Shown here: positions 7,425 to 17,718 of the stretch, piece by piece
Numbering within the stretch: position 1 is the stretch's first letter
How the letters are laid out: every line of letters begins with the position of its first letter
Made by a program: the position numbers and the translations under genes
Assembly: GCF_002807055.1 (NCBI RefSeq)
Contig: NZ_NIXN01000001.1
Location: 310,001 to 374,000, forward strand
Length of the DNA stretch: 64,000 nt
Reading direction: 5' to 3'
Source: Confluentibacter citreus
GTDB taxonomy: Bacteria; Bacteroidota; Bacteroidia; Flavobacteriales; Flavobacteriaceae
Notes under the pieces: generated by a model
Databases searched by the model: none
Seen by the model: the letters and a program-made list of their open reading frames with translations, nothing else
What the model was told of the DNA's origin: nothing

Positions 7425-10205
7425 ATGAAAACATCTATTTCTGTTTTATTGTTGTTTCTCTGTGGATGGTCGTACTCCCAAACAACAATTTCTGGAACTG
7501 TTCTTGACGACAGCGGACAACCCATTCCTGGGGCAAATATCATTGTAATTGGGACCTCAACTGGTACGGTTACAGATTTTGATGGTAATTTTACATTAAG
7601 TGTAATCCAACAACCCCCTTTTGATTTACAAGCTAGTAGCGTAGGTTTTGAAACCGCTACGGAAAGAATCATGTCAAACAATCAAACTGTTAATTTCACG
7701 CTTAAAGAAGGCACCTCATTAGATGAAGTTGTAATCTCTGCTTCAAGAACACCTGAACGTATTTTTGAATCGCCTGTTACCGTTGAGCGGATTGGCCTAA
7801 GAGAAATTAAAAGTACAGCTTCAGTTGATTTTTATGATGGTTTAGAAAATCTTAAGGGTGTGGATGTAAATACCAATAGTTTGACTTTTAAATCTGTAAA
7901 CACTAGAGGTTTCGCCACTTTTGCTAATAATCGATTTATGCAATTGATTGATGGCATGGACAATTCTACCCCTGCCTTAAACTTTCCAATAGGAAATTTA
8001 GTGGGTATGACCGAAACAGATGTTTTAAGCGTGGAATTGTTACCTGGTGCATCTTCTGCTTTGTATGGAGCCAATGCATTTAATGGCATATTATTCATGC
8101 GTAGTAAAAACCCTTTTGATTATCCAGGTATAAGTGCTTCCGTAAAAAGAGGTATTACATCTCAAAAAGAAGCAGGCGATAACCCATATACAGATGTTAG
8201 TTTTCGTGCCGCACATAAGTTTAGCAATAAATTTGCAGGGAAAGTGAATTTTGGATATTTACTGGGAACGGATTGGGCAGCAACCAGTGAGGTTGATAAA
8301 ACAACAGTTGGTGGCACTAGGGCAGACTTAAACTATGATGGTATTAATGTATACGGGGATGAAGTTTCAACAGATATAAATGGTGTTGCCATAACCTTAG
8401 AAGGGTTAGGTATATTACCTTCCGGGGCTAGTGCCTTGGTACCATCAGTAGAGGTGAGTAGAACGGGGTATAATGAACGAGATTTAACAAATTACAGAGC
8501 AGAGAGTATAAAAGCTGATTGGGGCTTATATTTCCGTCCATGGGAAAATGATTTTGAAATATCGTATGTAGGTAAAGTGGGTACAGGATCAACCATATAC
8601 CAAGGAACTAATAGATATAATATTAACGGCTTTTTTCAACAACAACATAAAATAGAAATTAAAAACGATAATTTCTTTTTAAGAGGTTACACGGTTAGCG
8701 ATAAAGCTGGCGACTCCTATGATATGGTGTTCACAGGAATTAATATCAATAGAGCTTGGAAAGATGATAATACTTGGTTTGGGGAATATGCAGGAACCTA
8801 TGTTCAAGCAACACTTGGGGGCGCTACCGAGGCTCAAGCCCATGCCGCTGCCAGAGCTGTTGCTGAATCTGGGAGATTTTTGCCTGGTTCAGACGGCTTT
8901 AAAGCTGCCTTCAACAAAAGTATAAATGACCCAGACTTATCAACAGGTTCAAAATTCCAAGATGCTTCCAAATATTCCCATGCTGATGGAAATTATAATT
9001 TTAGAGATATCATAGAATTTGCCGAAATTCAAGTCGGTGGCTCTTATAGAACATATAACTTAAATTCGTCTGGCACTATTTATACCGATTTAAATGGCCC
9101 TATAAATTATTCAGAATTCGGAGTTTATACGCAAATTCAAAAGGATATAGACCTTAACGATGCATTAGATTTAAAATTAACTGGCTCGATTCGCTACGAT
9201 AAATCCGAATTTTTCGACGGCTTTTATTCACCAAGAATTTCTGCTGGGTTAACAGTCAATAAAAACCACAATTTTAGAGGTTCTGTCCAAACAGGTTTTA
9301 GAAATCCAACAACCCAAGACTTATTTATTGGTTTAGATGCCGGTAGAGCTATATTAGTGGGATCTGCTCCTAGTAATTTAGATAGATATGTGAGAACGTT
9401 TGATGTGAGTGGAGGTGGTCAATTATTAGGGCAACCTGCAACCATTACACAAACTGGTCGAGTTGCTTACGAGAACTCTTATACTTTAAGCTCAGTTCAG
9501 GAATTAAGTGAAACAGGAAACCCTGGCGTTTTAGAAGTTTCTAATCCAGATTTGATTAAACCCGAACAAGTAACATCTGCTGAGGTTGGTTACAGAGGTA
9601 AATTCAATAATTTAATTGTTGACCTTAGTGCCTATTACAACAAATATAAAGATTTTATATCGCAAGAAGTTGTGGTAGCTCCATATTATGGAACTGTTGG
9701 AGATGGCTCTTTATCTGTTGCTTCTATTGCTAATGGTGATTATCAAGCGTATAGCACATATACAAACTCTGAAGCTGATGTTAATTCTTATGGTGCTTCC
9801 ATAGGTTTATCAACTAAAGTGTTTGGTGATTTTGACTTAAGTGGAAGTTACACCTACGCAAAATTAGATTTTGATCAAAACCAATATCCCGATTTCGCAA
9901 CGAATTTTAACACCCCAGAACATAAATTCAAAGCCTCTTTTGGAAATACCGAACTATTTAAAAACTTTGGCTTTAATGTGTCATACCGATTTAGTGATGA
10001 TTACTATTGGGAAGGAACTTTTGGCAATGGTGTTGTGCCAGAATTTCATGTTGTAGATGCCCAAATTAACTTAGTAGTGCCAAGTTTGAAGTCCATATTT
10101 AAAGTAGGAGCAACAAACCTGGGAGGAAAAGAATATTTTACAGCCTTTGGCACAGGATTTATCGGTTCCATGTATTATGCTTCATGGACAATTAACAACT
10201 TATAA
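7425..10205 (+). CDS. TonB-dependent outer membrane receptor with carboxypeptidase-like regulatory domain
   Basis: The 926-residue protein begins with a signal peptide (about residues 1-19, ending SYSQ). A CarboxypepD_reg-like beta-sandwich at about 20-100 follows (SGTVLDDSGQPIPGANI). The plug domain runs to about 230, with LIDGMDNSTP and SVELLPGASSALYGANAFNG, and a 22-strand-type barrel fills the rest with many aromatic beta strands. It takes an unknown substrate across the outer membrane with TonB energy. The SGNH lipoprotein gene starts 11 bases after its stop, suggesting that this enzyme processes the transported compound. The barrel lacks the multi-domain SusC signature and no SusD partner is present. 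Confidence 0.93.
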   Translation: MKTSISVLLLFLCGWSYSQTTISGTVLDDSGQPIPGANIIVIGTSTGTVTDFDGNFTLSVIQQPPFDLQASSVGFETATERIMSNNQTVNFTLKEGTSLDEVVISASRTPERIFESPVTVERIGLREIKSTASVDFYDGLENLKGVDVNTNSLTFKSVNTRGFATFANNRFMQLIDGMDNSTPALNFPIGNLVGMTETDVLSVELLPGASSALYGANAFNGILFMRSKNPFDYPGISASVKRGITSQKEAGDNPYTDVSFRAAHKFSNKFAGKVNFGYLLGTDWAATSEVDKTTVGGTRADLNYDGINVYGDEVSTDINGVAITLEGLGILPSGASALVPSVEVSRTGYNERDLTNYRAESIKADWGLYFRPWENDFEISYVGKVGTGSTIYQGTNRYNINGFFQQQHKIEIKNDNFFLRGYTVSDKAGDSYDMVFTGININRAWKDDNTWFGEYAGTYVQATLGGATEAQAHAAARAVAESGRFLPGSDGFKAAFNKSINDPDLSTGSKFQDASKYSHADGNYNFRDIIEFAEIQVGGSYRTYNLNSSGTIYTDLNGPINYSEFGVYTQIQKDIDLNDALDLKLTGSIRYDKSEFFDGFYSPRISAGLTVNKNHNFRGSVQTGFRNPTTQDLFIGLDAGRAILVGSAPSNLDRYVRTFDVSGGGQLLGQPATITQTGRVAYENSYTLSSVQELSETGNPGVLEVSNPDLIKPEQVTSAEVGYRGKFNNLIVDLSAYYNKYKDFISQEVVVAPYYGTVGDGSLSVASIANGDYQAYSTYTNSEADVNSYGASIGLSTKVFGDFDLSGSYTYAKLDFDQNQYPDFATNFNTPEHKFKASFGNTELFKNFGFNVSYRFSDDYYWEGTFGNGVVPEFHVVDAQINLVVPSLKSIFKVGATNLGGKEYFTAFGTGFIGSMYYASWTINNL

Positions 10206-10216
10206 AAAAGATTATT

Positions 10217-11851
10217 ATGAACACAAAATATATATGGCTTTTAATAATCCTTTTAGGATTAACAGCTTGTAACGACATTGAAGATGTCAGCAGACTTGAA
10301 GCTGAAGTTGAATTACCAGAACTAACCGCGGGCTCTGCCGATTTTTCAAATTATGTTGCCATTGGAGCATCTTTTACTGCCGGTTTTACCGATAATGCTT
10401 TATTTAAAGCTGCCCAAGAAAATTCATTCCCAAACATATTATCCCAACAATTTGCAAAAATTGAAGGTGGTTCTTTTAAACAACCTTTAACAAGCGATAA
10501 TTATGGTGGCTTAGCCGCTGGCGGCACTAGAATTCCTGGTTTTGATCCAAGATTGGTTTTTGGAGGTGCGGGTCCCGTTCCTTTAGAATCGGTCGTGGGC
10601 CCTATAACCGTGACTACAGATATTGCTATCAATAAACCAACAGGTCCTTTTAACAATATGGGAGTTCCCGGTGCTAAAAGTTTTCATCTTCTTTTTAATG
10701 GTTATGGTAATATTGCAAATTTAGCAACTAAAACCGCTAATCCCTATTTTGTAAGAATCGCATCAAGCCCTAGTGCTACCGTGTTAGGTGATGCAATGGC
10801 CCAAAGCCCAACTTTCTTCACCTTGTCAGAAATTGGTGGTAATGATGTTTTAGGTTATGCAACTTCTGGTGGTGATGGTTCAAATACAATTACACCTAGT
10901 GCTGGAGCTGTTGGTGTTGGCTTCGACCAAACTTTTGGTTATATTGTCTCAACATTAACATCTGGTGGAGCTAAAGGAATTGTAACAAATGTGCCTTATA
11001 TCACTGATTTACCTCACTTTACAACCGTTCCTTACAACCCTTTAAGTCCGTTAAATCCAGATTTCGGTCCTCAAATACCAACTCTTAATGGTATTTTTGG
11101 TCAGCTAAATCAGGTGTTTACTTTTCTAGGGGTTCCAGAACGGTCTATTGTTTTCTCCACTACAGATGCCAGCCCTGTCATTATTAAAGATGAAACTTTA
11201 GTAAATTTATCTGCTCAAATTGAAGGCGTCCTTAACGCAAGTCCTACCTTTCCTGCTTTTGTTCAAAGTTTCGGGTTGCCAGCTCAAGCAGCGCCCTTAG
11301 TAGCCAATTTATTTGGGCTCACTTACGGACAAACAAGAATGGCTAACGCTAATGATTTGTTGGTTTTACCAAGTAGTTCAGTCATAGGAACCATTAATAT
11401 AGATTCCGTTACCTTTTTAATGACTCAAGGCCTACCTCAAACACTAGCTGGACAATTTTCTGCTGAAGGCATTACATTGCCACTAGCGGACAAATGGGTA
11501 TTAATACCAAGCGAACAACAGGAAATCAAAGCTGCAACAGAGGCTTATAACACAACCATTGCATCGGTTGCAAACTCAAACCCTAATGTTGCTTTAGTAG
11601 ATTTAAATGGTATCCTTCAAGAAGCAACTGCTAGCGGCGTTGTTTTTGATAATTATACGCTTCAAACAAGTTTGGTTACCGGTGGAGCTATAGGCTTGGA
11701 TGGCATCCATCTTACAGCAAGAGGTTATGCTTATTTGGCCAATAAATTTTTAGAAAAAATTGATGAAGCGTTTGGCTCCAACTTTATAGCTTCTGGAAAC
11801 GTAGCAAAAGCTGGAGATTACCCAACAAATTATGCCCCCACATTACAATAA
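10217..11851 (+). CDS. SGNH/GDSL-family hydrolase lipoprotein
   Basis: The 544-residue protein has a lipoprotein signal with the lipidated Cys at residue 18 (GLTACND). SGNH blocks are visible: block I is GASFTAG around Ser52, where the usual Asp of GDSL is Ala; GGND is at about 207-210; and DGIHLTARGY near 497-506 supplies the catalytic Asp and His. It is longer than simple SGNH esterases (about 200-250 residues) because of large insertions between blocks. It is probably an ester hydrolase anchored at the outer membrane, encoded in one operon with the TonB receptor just upstream. The substrate is unknown; lipid or acylated carbohydrate are both possible. Confidence 0.85.
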   Translation: MNTKYIWLLIILLGLTACNDIEDVSRLEAEVELPELTAGSADFSNYVAIGASFTAGFTDNALFKAAQENSFPNILSQQFAKIEGGSFKQPLTSDNYGGLAAGGTRIPGFDPRLVFGGAGPVPLESVVGPITVTTDIAINKPTGPFNNMGVPGAKSFHLLFNGYGNIANLATKTANPYFVRIASSPSATVLGDAMAQSPTFFTLSEIGGNDVLGYATSGGDGSNTITPSAGAVGVGFDQTFGYIVSTLTSGGAKGIVTNVPYITDLPHFTTVPYNPLSPLNPDFGPQIPTLNGIFGQLNQVFTFLGVPERSIVFSTTDASPVIIKDETLVNLSAQIEGVLNASPTFPAFVQSFGLPAQAAPLVANLFGLTYGQTRMANANDLLVLPSSSVIGTINIDSVTFLMTQGLPQTLAGQFSAEGITLPLADKWVLIPSEQQEIKAATEAYNTTIASVANSNPNVALVDLNGILQEATASGVVFDNYTLQTSLVTGGAIGLDGIHLTARGYAYLANKFLEKIDEAFGSNFIASGNVAKAGDYPTNYAPTLQ

Positions 11852-11873
11852 TGATATCTTAAGATACAAGTAT

Positions 11874-11903
11874 AAAACACCTCCAAGAAAGAGGTGTTTT
11901 TTT
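11874..11903 (+). terminator. Terminator after the receptor/SGNH operon
   Basis: Arms AAAACACCTC (11874-11883) and GAGGTGTTTT (11891-11900) enclose a seven-base loop and lead into a T run. Confidence 0.85.
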
Positions 11904-11949
11904 ATGACAAAAAAGCTTAAAAACGACTTTAATTATAAATTAAAAAATA

Positions 11950-11957
11950 TATCTTTG
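11950..11957 (+). promoter_or_regulatory. -7 promoter element for atpD-atpC
   Basis: Reads TATCTTTG followed by CACG, an exact TAnnTTTG match, 61 bases before the atpD ATG. Confidence 0.65.
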
Positions 11958-12015
11958 CACGCGAAAACAAAATACGTATTTCATACAATTAAATCGCATA
12001 ATATTAAACATATAA

Positions 12016-13527
<1,512 letters not shown>

Positions 13528-13530
13528 TCA

Positions 13531-13553
13531 ATTAATAATTGACAATTATTAAT
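13531..13553. repeat. Perfect inverted repeat between atpD and atpC
   Basis: Arms ATTAATAATTG (13531-13541) and CAATTATTAAT (13543-13553) flank a single A. The sequence is pure A/T apart from one G-C pair. It could fold in the mRNA and affect the ratio of beta to epsilon, or be a simple dispersed repeat. Confidence 0.6.
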
Positions 13554-13569
13554 TATTAATTTAAAAACT

Positions 13570-13848
13570 ATGTATTTAGAAATTGTATCACCAGAAGCAA
13601 CTTTGTTTAGTGGAGAAGTAACGAGTGTTGCTGTTCCAGGAGTGAATGGTAATTTTGAAATGTTAAACAATCACGCTCCTATTGTATCTTTATTAAAAGA
13701 AGGTTTTGTGAAGATTACTGGCAGTATAGAATTACATGAAGCTGTTAAGAACAAATTTACCCAAGGTGATAAAAATACAACGTTGTTGAAAATCAATTCT
13801 GGTACTGTTGAAATGAAAGACAATAAAGTCATCATTTTAGTTGACTAA
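13570..13848 (+). CDS. atpC: F-type ATP synthase epsilon subunit, short form
   Basis: Epsilon links gamma to the c-ring in the rotor stalk. The 92 residues match the N-terminal beta-sandwich domain (MYLEIVSPEATLFSGEV start, VAVPGVNGNFEMLNNHAPIV). The C-terminal two-helix domain, which inhibits ATP hydrolysis in enzymes such as that of E. coli (about 139 residues), is absent; the protein ends in a beta strand, KVIILVD. Short epsilons of this type are common in Bacteroidota, so this is probably the native form and not a truncation. It is co-transcribed with atpD. Confidence 0.96.
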   Translation: MYLEIVSPEATLFSGEVTSVAVPGVNGNFEMLNNHAPIVSLLKEGFVKITGSIELHEAVKNKFTQGDKNTTLLKINSGTVEMKDNKVIILVD

Positions 13849-13870
13849 ACTTTATTCAATTATATATTAA

Positions 13871-13900
13871 AAACGCGAAACACATGTTTCGCGTTTTTTT
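13871..13900 (+). terminator. Terminator after atpC
   Basis: AAACGCGAAACA (13871-13882) and TGTTTCGCGTTT (13885-13896) form a perfect 12-bp stem followed by T residues. The sugar transporter gene ends on the other strand at 13911, so it may act in both directions. Confidence 0.9.
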
Positions 13901-13910
13901 ACACCTATAA

Positions 13911-15236
13911 TTAAGGCTTCAATCCAATTTTATGTCCAGAAAATGCGTAATATAAAATAATAAGATAACACGGTAAAAGAATCCAATACCCAAAAGAAGT
14001 AGCTTCAGCAATGGCAGAAGCTTCACCCATACCGTTTAAAATTAATGTTTCCTTTTTACCATCTACCAACAAACCGTATAATGGCGGAATAATAGCGCCT
14101 CCAGAAATTGCCATAATAAGCAATGCTGAAGCCGTTTTAGTAAACTTTCCTAAGCCTGTTAAAGCTAACGGCCAAATGGCAGGCCACACCAAAGCATTGG
14201 CGATTCCTAAAGCAGCAACAAATAACACGGATACAAAGCCATCTGTAAAAATAATACAAAATGAAAAAACAATTCCTAAAATGGCACTAGCCTTTAAAGC
14301 AAAGGCTTGGCTTATATATTTGGGAATTAAAAACACGCCCAAAGCATACGTTACTACCATGGCCATTAATGTAAACAGTGTGAAAAATTTAGCTTGTTCA
14401 ACAGGAATATCTAAAGCAATGCCATAAGCTATAATGGTATCTCCAGCAATCACTTCAACACCTACATATAAAAACAATGCCAAAACCCCTAACCATAAAT
14501 GAGGAAATTGAAAAATACTGGTTTTTACCGTTTCGCCTACTTTTGGCTCTTCAACAAGTGCTTCTTCCACATTGGGCAAAGGTGCTTTTCTTATTAATAT
14601 TCCTAAGACAAATAGCACCATGGCCATAACAATATAAGGGGTCACCACGCTATCTGCCATGGTATCTAACAAACGACCCTTTTCCTCGGCGTCAACAACC
14701 TCAAATTGTGCTTTTATTTTATCAATACCCGATAACAATAAAGCTCCGAAAATAACCGAGCCTAACGCCCCTGCTACTTTGTTGGCTATACCCATTATGG
14801 CAATACGCTTTGCCGCACTTTCTATAGGCCCTAAAATGGTAATATAAGGGTTTGATGCCGTTTGCAATAAGGTCATCCCGGCACCTTGAACAAAAATACC
14901 CGTTAAGAACATCCAATACGTTCTGGCTTCGGCGGCTGGTATAAAAATTAAAGCTCCTAGCGCCATAATAATTAAACCTAAGGACATACTTTTCTTGAAA
15001 CCTATTCTTTTAATGACATAAGACGCTGGAAGTGCCATAAAGACAAATGAGATGTAAGAAGCAGATGCCACTAAATACGATTGCGCATCTGTTAACTCAT
15101 TGATGGTTTTCATAAATGGAATTAATGCCCCATTAATCCAGGTAACAAATCCGAAGATGAAAAATAGTCCCGCAATAACAATAATGGGAATAAGTGTGTT
15201 GTTTTTTTGTGGAAGTGCTTGCTTTATTTCTGCCAT
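13911..15236 (-). CDS. Sugar MFS transporter (FucP-like)
   Basis: The 441-residue protein has about twelve membrane helices and the fucose/glucose-galactose permease signatures: GFVTWINGALIPFMK near residues 29-43, the SYISFVFMALPASYVIKRIGFK region and GAGMTLLQTASNPYITILGP around 118-137. This subfamily imports L-fucose, glucose, galactose or related hexoses by proton symport; the specific sugar cannot be read from sequence. It ends opposite the atpC terminator. umuD lies 15 bases upstream in the same direction, but there is no functional link. Confidence 0.92.
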   Translation of the reverse strand: MAEIKQALPQKNNTLIPIIVIAGLFFIFGFVTWINGALIPFMKTINELTDAQSYLVASASYISFVFMALPASYVIKRIGFKKSMSLGLIIMALGALIFIPAAEARTYWMFLTGIFVQGAGMTLLQTASNPYITILGPIESAAKRIAIMGIANKVAGALGSVIFGALLLSGIDKIKAQFEVVDAEEKGRLLDTMADSVVTPYIVMAMVLFVLGILIRKAPLPNVEEALVEEPKVGETVKTSIFQFPHLWLGVLALFLYVGVEVIAGDTIIAYGIALDIPVEQAKFFTLFTLMAMVVTYALGVFLIPKYISQAFALKASAILGIVFSFCIIFTDGFVSVLFVAALGIANALVWPAIWPLALTGLGKFTKTASALLIMAISGGAIIPPLYGLLVDGKKETLILNGMGEASAIAEATSFGYWILLPCYLIILYYAFSGHKIGLKP

Positions 15237-15251
15237 ACATTAAAGGTTGAT

Positions 15252-15692
15252 TTACACTTTTTTAATCACGTTGGTAACAATGCCCCAAATAATAAAATCA
15301 TTGTCTTTAGTGATTTTTATAATAGGGTAATTAGGATTTTCTGGTTGTAACCAAACTTCGTCTCTATCTACCTTTAAACGTTTTACAGTAAACTCACCAT
15401 CTAAAAAGCAAACGGCTATTTTATTGTTTTCGGGCTGTAAACTCCTATCAATAACCAACAAATCATTATCGTCTAGTCCTGCCCCAATCATGGATTGTCC
15501 ACTTACGCGTGCAAAAAAAGTAGCTTCTTTGTTTTTAATAAGCTCTTTATCCAAAGACAAACGCTGTTCTTTAAAATCTTCGGCTGGCGATGGAAATCCT
15601 GCAGAAATTCCAGTATCGAAAAACAAAGCTCCTGAATTATTGGTTTCCTCAGGAGTGAAAAAAGTTATAGGTTGGGCGTTGTGTAACATCAT
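15252..15692 (-). CDS. umuD: UmuD-like / LexA-family S24 self-cleaving protein
   Basis: UmuD is the accessory subunit of DNA polymerase V, activated by RecA-stimulated self-cleavage. The sequence has an Ala-Gly cleavage site followed by FPSPAED, the nucleophile Ser in SGQSM and the general-base Lys in TVKRLK. The open frame extends ten codons further to 15722, but that extension (MIPAFRNDIK) is read from a dispersed palindromic repeat at 15696-15719, so the ATG at 15692 or 15689 is the likelier start. No helix-turn-helix domain is present, which excludes LexA. It lies downstream of umuC, the reverse of the E. coli order. Confidence 0.9.
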   Translation of the reverse strand: MMLHNAQPITFFTPEETNNSGALFFDTGISAGFPSPAEDFKEQRLSLDKELIKNKEATFFARVSGQSMIGAGLDDNDLLVIDRSLQPENNKIAVCFLDGEFTVKRLKVDRDEVWLQPENPNYPIIKITKDNDFIIWGIVTNVIKKV

Positions 15693-15695
15693 CTT

Positions 15696-15810
15696 TATGT
15701 CATTCCTAAAAGCAGGAATCATTTATAATTAATTTTTTTTATGTCATTGCGAGGAATAAAATGACGTGGCAATCTCATCGAAAGATTCCTTCACTGTGTT
15801 CGGAATGACG
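15696..15810. repeat. Mosaic of dispersed palindromic repeats between umuC and umuD
   Basis: Three short units lie in 115 bases. Unit 1 (15696-15719) contains CATTCCTAAAAGCAGGAATC. Unit 2 (15743-15778) contains GTCATTGCGAGGAA and GTGGCAATCTC. Unit 3 (15784-15810) reads GATTCCTTCACTGTGTTCGG then AATGACG. Unit 2 is related to the units at 27472-27586. They resemble REP-like intergenic repeats seen in many flavobacterial genomes. Confidence 0.7.
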
Positions 15811-15811
15811 T

Positions 15812-17068
15812 TTACTTTACCTTAATAATATCATTAATATTCGTTGTGTATCTCGGCGATAATCGTTCTTGCCGCATTTTCCAAGTTCGTTTTAAATCTT
15901 GATTTCCTAATTTTACTTTATAATCTGCATACTTTTCATTTAAACCATCAATAGCATGCATAAGCGGTTTGTGCTTTGGGTTTTCGCTTTCAAATAGATC
16001 TATTTGATGGTTATTGGTTGGCACTAAACCCATAACGATAACACCTGCCCGTTTATACTTAATGCCTTCTTTAAAAATGGTTTTTACGGCATGAACGGCT
16101 TGTTGACTGATAATCAAACTCGAATCTGTTGGAAAAGGTAAGCTTATTATTTTACTTGCTCTATGTTGTTCTAAATCTTTTTTATGCCGGTCGCTACTTA
16201 AGGTCACATAAATAACATGGCAACTGGATTTTTGTTTTCTAAGTTTTTCAGCACAACTAGTTGCAAATGTAGAGATGCGTTCTTTAATATTTTCTATATC
16301 GGAAAACGTATATTCAAAACTTCTGGTGGTAGCAATGGCGTGTTTTGTCTTTATGTCTTCCAATTTAATTTCTGAAACACCTTCTAAATCCTTCTTTAAC
16401 TTCCACTCGGTGATTGAAAAAGTTTTACGAACCCAATCATCTGATAATTGTGTGAAATCGAATGCCGTCAGGCAGTTTTTTGCTTTTAATCGCTTTTGAA
16501 GATTCCAACCAATACCCCAAACAGCTTCGATTTTAGTCCATTTTAAAGCTTTAATCCGTTTTTCTTCAGAATCAATCACATATACACCCTTGGTTTGTTC
16601 TGGAAATTTACGTGCAATTTTGTTGGCGACCTTGCTCAACGCTTTTGTTGGCGCGATGCCCACGCAGGTTGGAATGCCCGTCCATTTTAAAATACGTTGC
16701 CTAATTTGATTACCATAATCATTGAAATCGTAATCCTTAAACCCTTTAAACTCTAAAAAGGCTTCGTCTATACTATACACCTCAACATCTGGTGTGAATT
16801 GTTCTAAAATTTTCATCACACGGCTACTCATATCGCCATATAACGGGTAATTTGAAGAAAGAACCTGTATGCTTTTTTCTTTGCAGAACGCTTCCCATTT
16901 AAAAATAGGGGCACCCATAGGAAGCTCTAAAGCTTTCGCTTCATCACTTCGCGAAATAACACACCCATCATTATTGCTTAAAATAGCAATGGGTTTATGG
17001 CGTAAATTAGGGTTAAAAACGCGTTCGCAAGAGGCGTAAAAATTGTTACAATCTACTAGGGCGTACAT
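15812..17068 (-). CDS. umuC: UmuC-like Y-family translesion DNA polymerase
   Basis: UmuC is the catalytic subunit of polymerase V, which copies damaged DNA. The 418-residue protein opens with YALVDCNNFYASCERVF, giving the metal-binding Asp6. The second catalytic site is SIDEA with Asp101 and Glu102. A little-finger domain follows and the C-terminus carries the UmuC-type region ending in basic residues (RTWKMRQERLSPRYTT). It is transcribed toward umuD with about 120 bases of repeats between them. SOS induction is expected for the family, but I cannot identify a LexA box with confidence in the 60 bases shared with the divergent gene at 17129. Confidence 0.96.
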   Translation of the reverse strand: MYALVDCNNFYASCERVFNPNLRHKPIAILSNNDGCVISRSDEAKALELPMGAPIFKWEAFCKEKSIQVLSSNYPLYGDMSSRVMKILEQFTPDVEVYSIDEAFLEFKGFKDYDFNDYGNQIRQRILKWTGIPTCVGIAPTKALSKVANKIARKFPEQTKGVYVIDSEEKRIKALKWTKIEAVWGIGWNLQKRLKAKNCLTAFDFTQLSDDWVRKTFSITEWKLKKDLEGVSEIKLEDIKTKHAIATTRSFEYTFSDIENIKERISTFATSCAEKLRKQKSSCHVIYVTLSSDRHKKDLEQHRASKIISLPFPTDSSLIISQQAVHAVKTIFKEGIKYKRAGVIVMGLVPTNNHQIDLFESENPKHKPLMHAIDGLNEKYADYKVKLGNQDLKRTWKMRQERLSPRYTTNINDIIKVK

Positions 17069-17116
17069 GTTATAAAATTACAAGATTTCTTTAATTTTTT
17101 GAGAAAAACCTTTTCT

Positions 17117-17124
17117 TATATTTG
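17117..17124 (+). promoter_or_regulatory. -7 element placed almost on the start codon of the 17129 gene
   Basis: Reads TATATTTG, an exact TAnnTTTG match, with only four bases between it and the ATG at 17129. If used, the mRNA would be leaderless or nearly so. No other in-frame Met exists nearby. Confidence 0.5.
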
Positions 17125-17128
17125 AATT

Positions 17129-17677
17129 ATGGACAAAAATATTATTGTATCTGAAAGACAACGCCCTTTATGGCAACGCATTGTAGCGTCACTCTTTTTT
17201 ACAATTGCAATTGCCTATTTAGCATATGTTATATCATATGTTGAATGGAATGAAAGGGATCCTAGAAATTTTGGACACCATATAAAAAGATTTACCCTTT
17301 TAATCACTTTTGGGATTTCATTTTCATTTCATAAAAGTGTGTATATCGATTTAGAAAAATCAAAATTTAGATCAACTTTTGAGGTAGGCCCTATTAAATT
17401 AGGTGAATGGAAGACAATAAACAATTACGAATATGTTTCAATTTTTCATGAACCCCTTATTGATGGAAAGAAAATATTTGAAGTAAATTTGTGGTATGAC
17501 AGAAATAAACATTGGGAATTATATGAAAAATATACTTTTGAAGATGCTTTTGCAATAGGATATGAGATTTCAGAATTATTAAATATTGATTTACTCGACG
17601 CAACAAAACCTAATAATTATAGAAGAGTTGATAAAGAAGCTTTAAAAAAAACTGGCCATATTGAATACTTGGATTAG
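17129..17677 (+). CDS. Small two-helix membrane protein, unknown function
   Basis: I do not recognise a named family. The 182-residue protein has a basic start (SERQRPLWQR), a membrane helix at about 17-40, a second hydrophobic stretch at about 55-67 (LLITFGISFSF), and a C-terminal soluble part of about 110 residues rich in charged and aromatic residues. Similar short two-helix proteins with a conserved KSVYIDLEKSKF-like segment seem common in flavobacteria. It is divergent from umuC across 60 bases and convergent with the DUF3157 gene; neither neighbour suggests a role. Confidence 0.8.
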   Translation: MDKNIIVSERQRPLWQRIVASLFFTIAIAYLAYVISYVEWNERDPRNFGHHIKRFTLLITFGISFSFHKSVYIDLEKSKFRSTFEVGPIKLGEWKTINNYEYVSIFHEPLIDGKKIFEVNLWYDRNKHWELYEKYTFEDAFAIGYEISELLNIDLLDATKPNNYRRVDKEALKKTGHIEYLD

Positions 17678-17718
17678 TCATTTATACTTATACAACCAAT
17701 CCATCTAAAAAGTAACTA

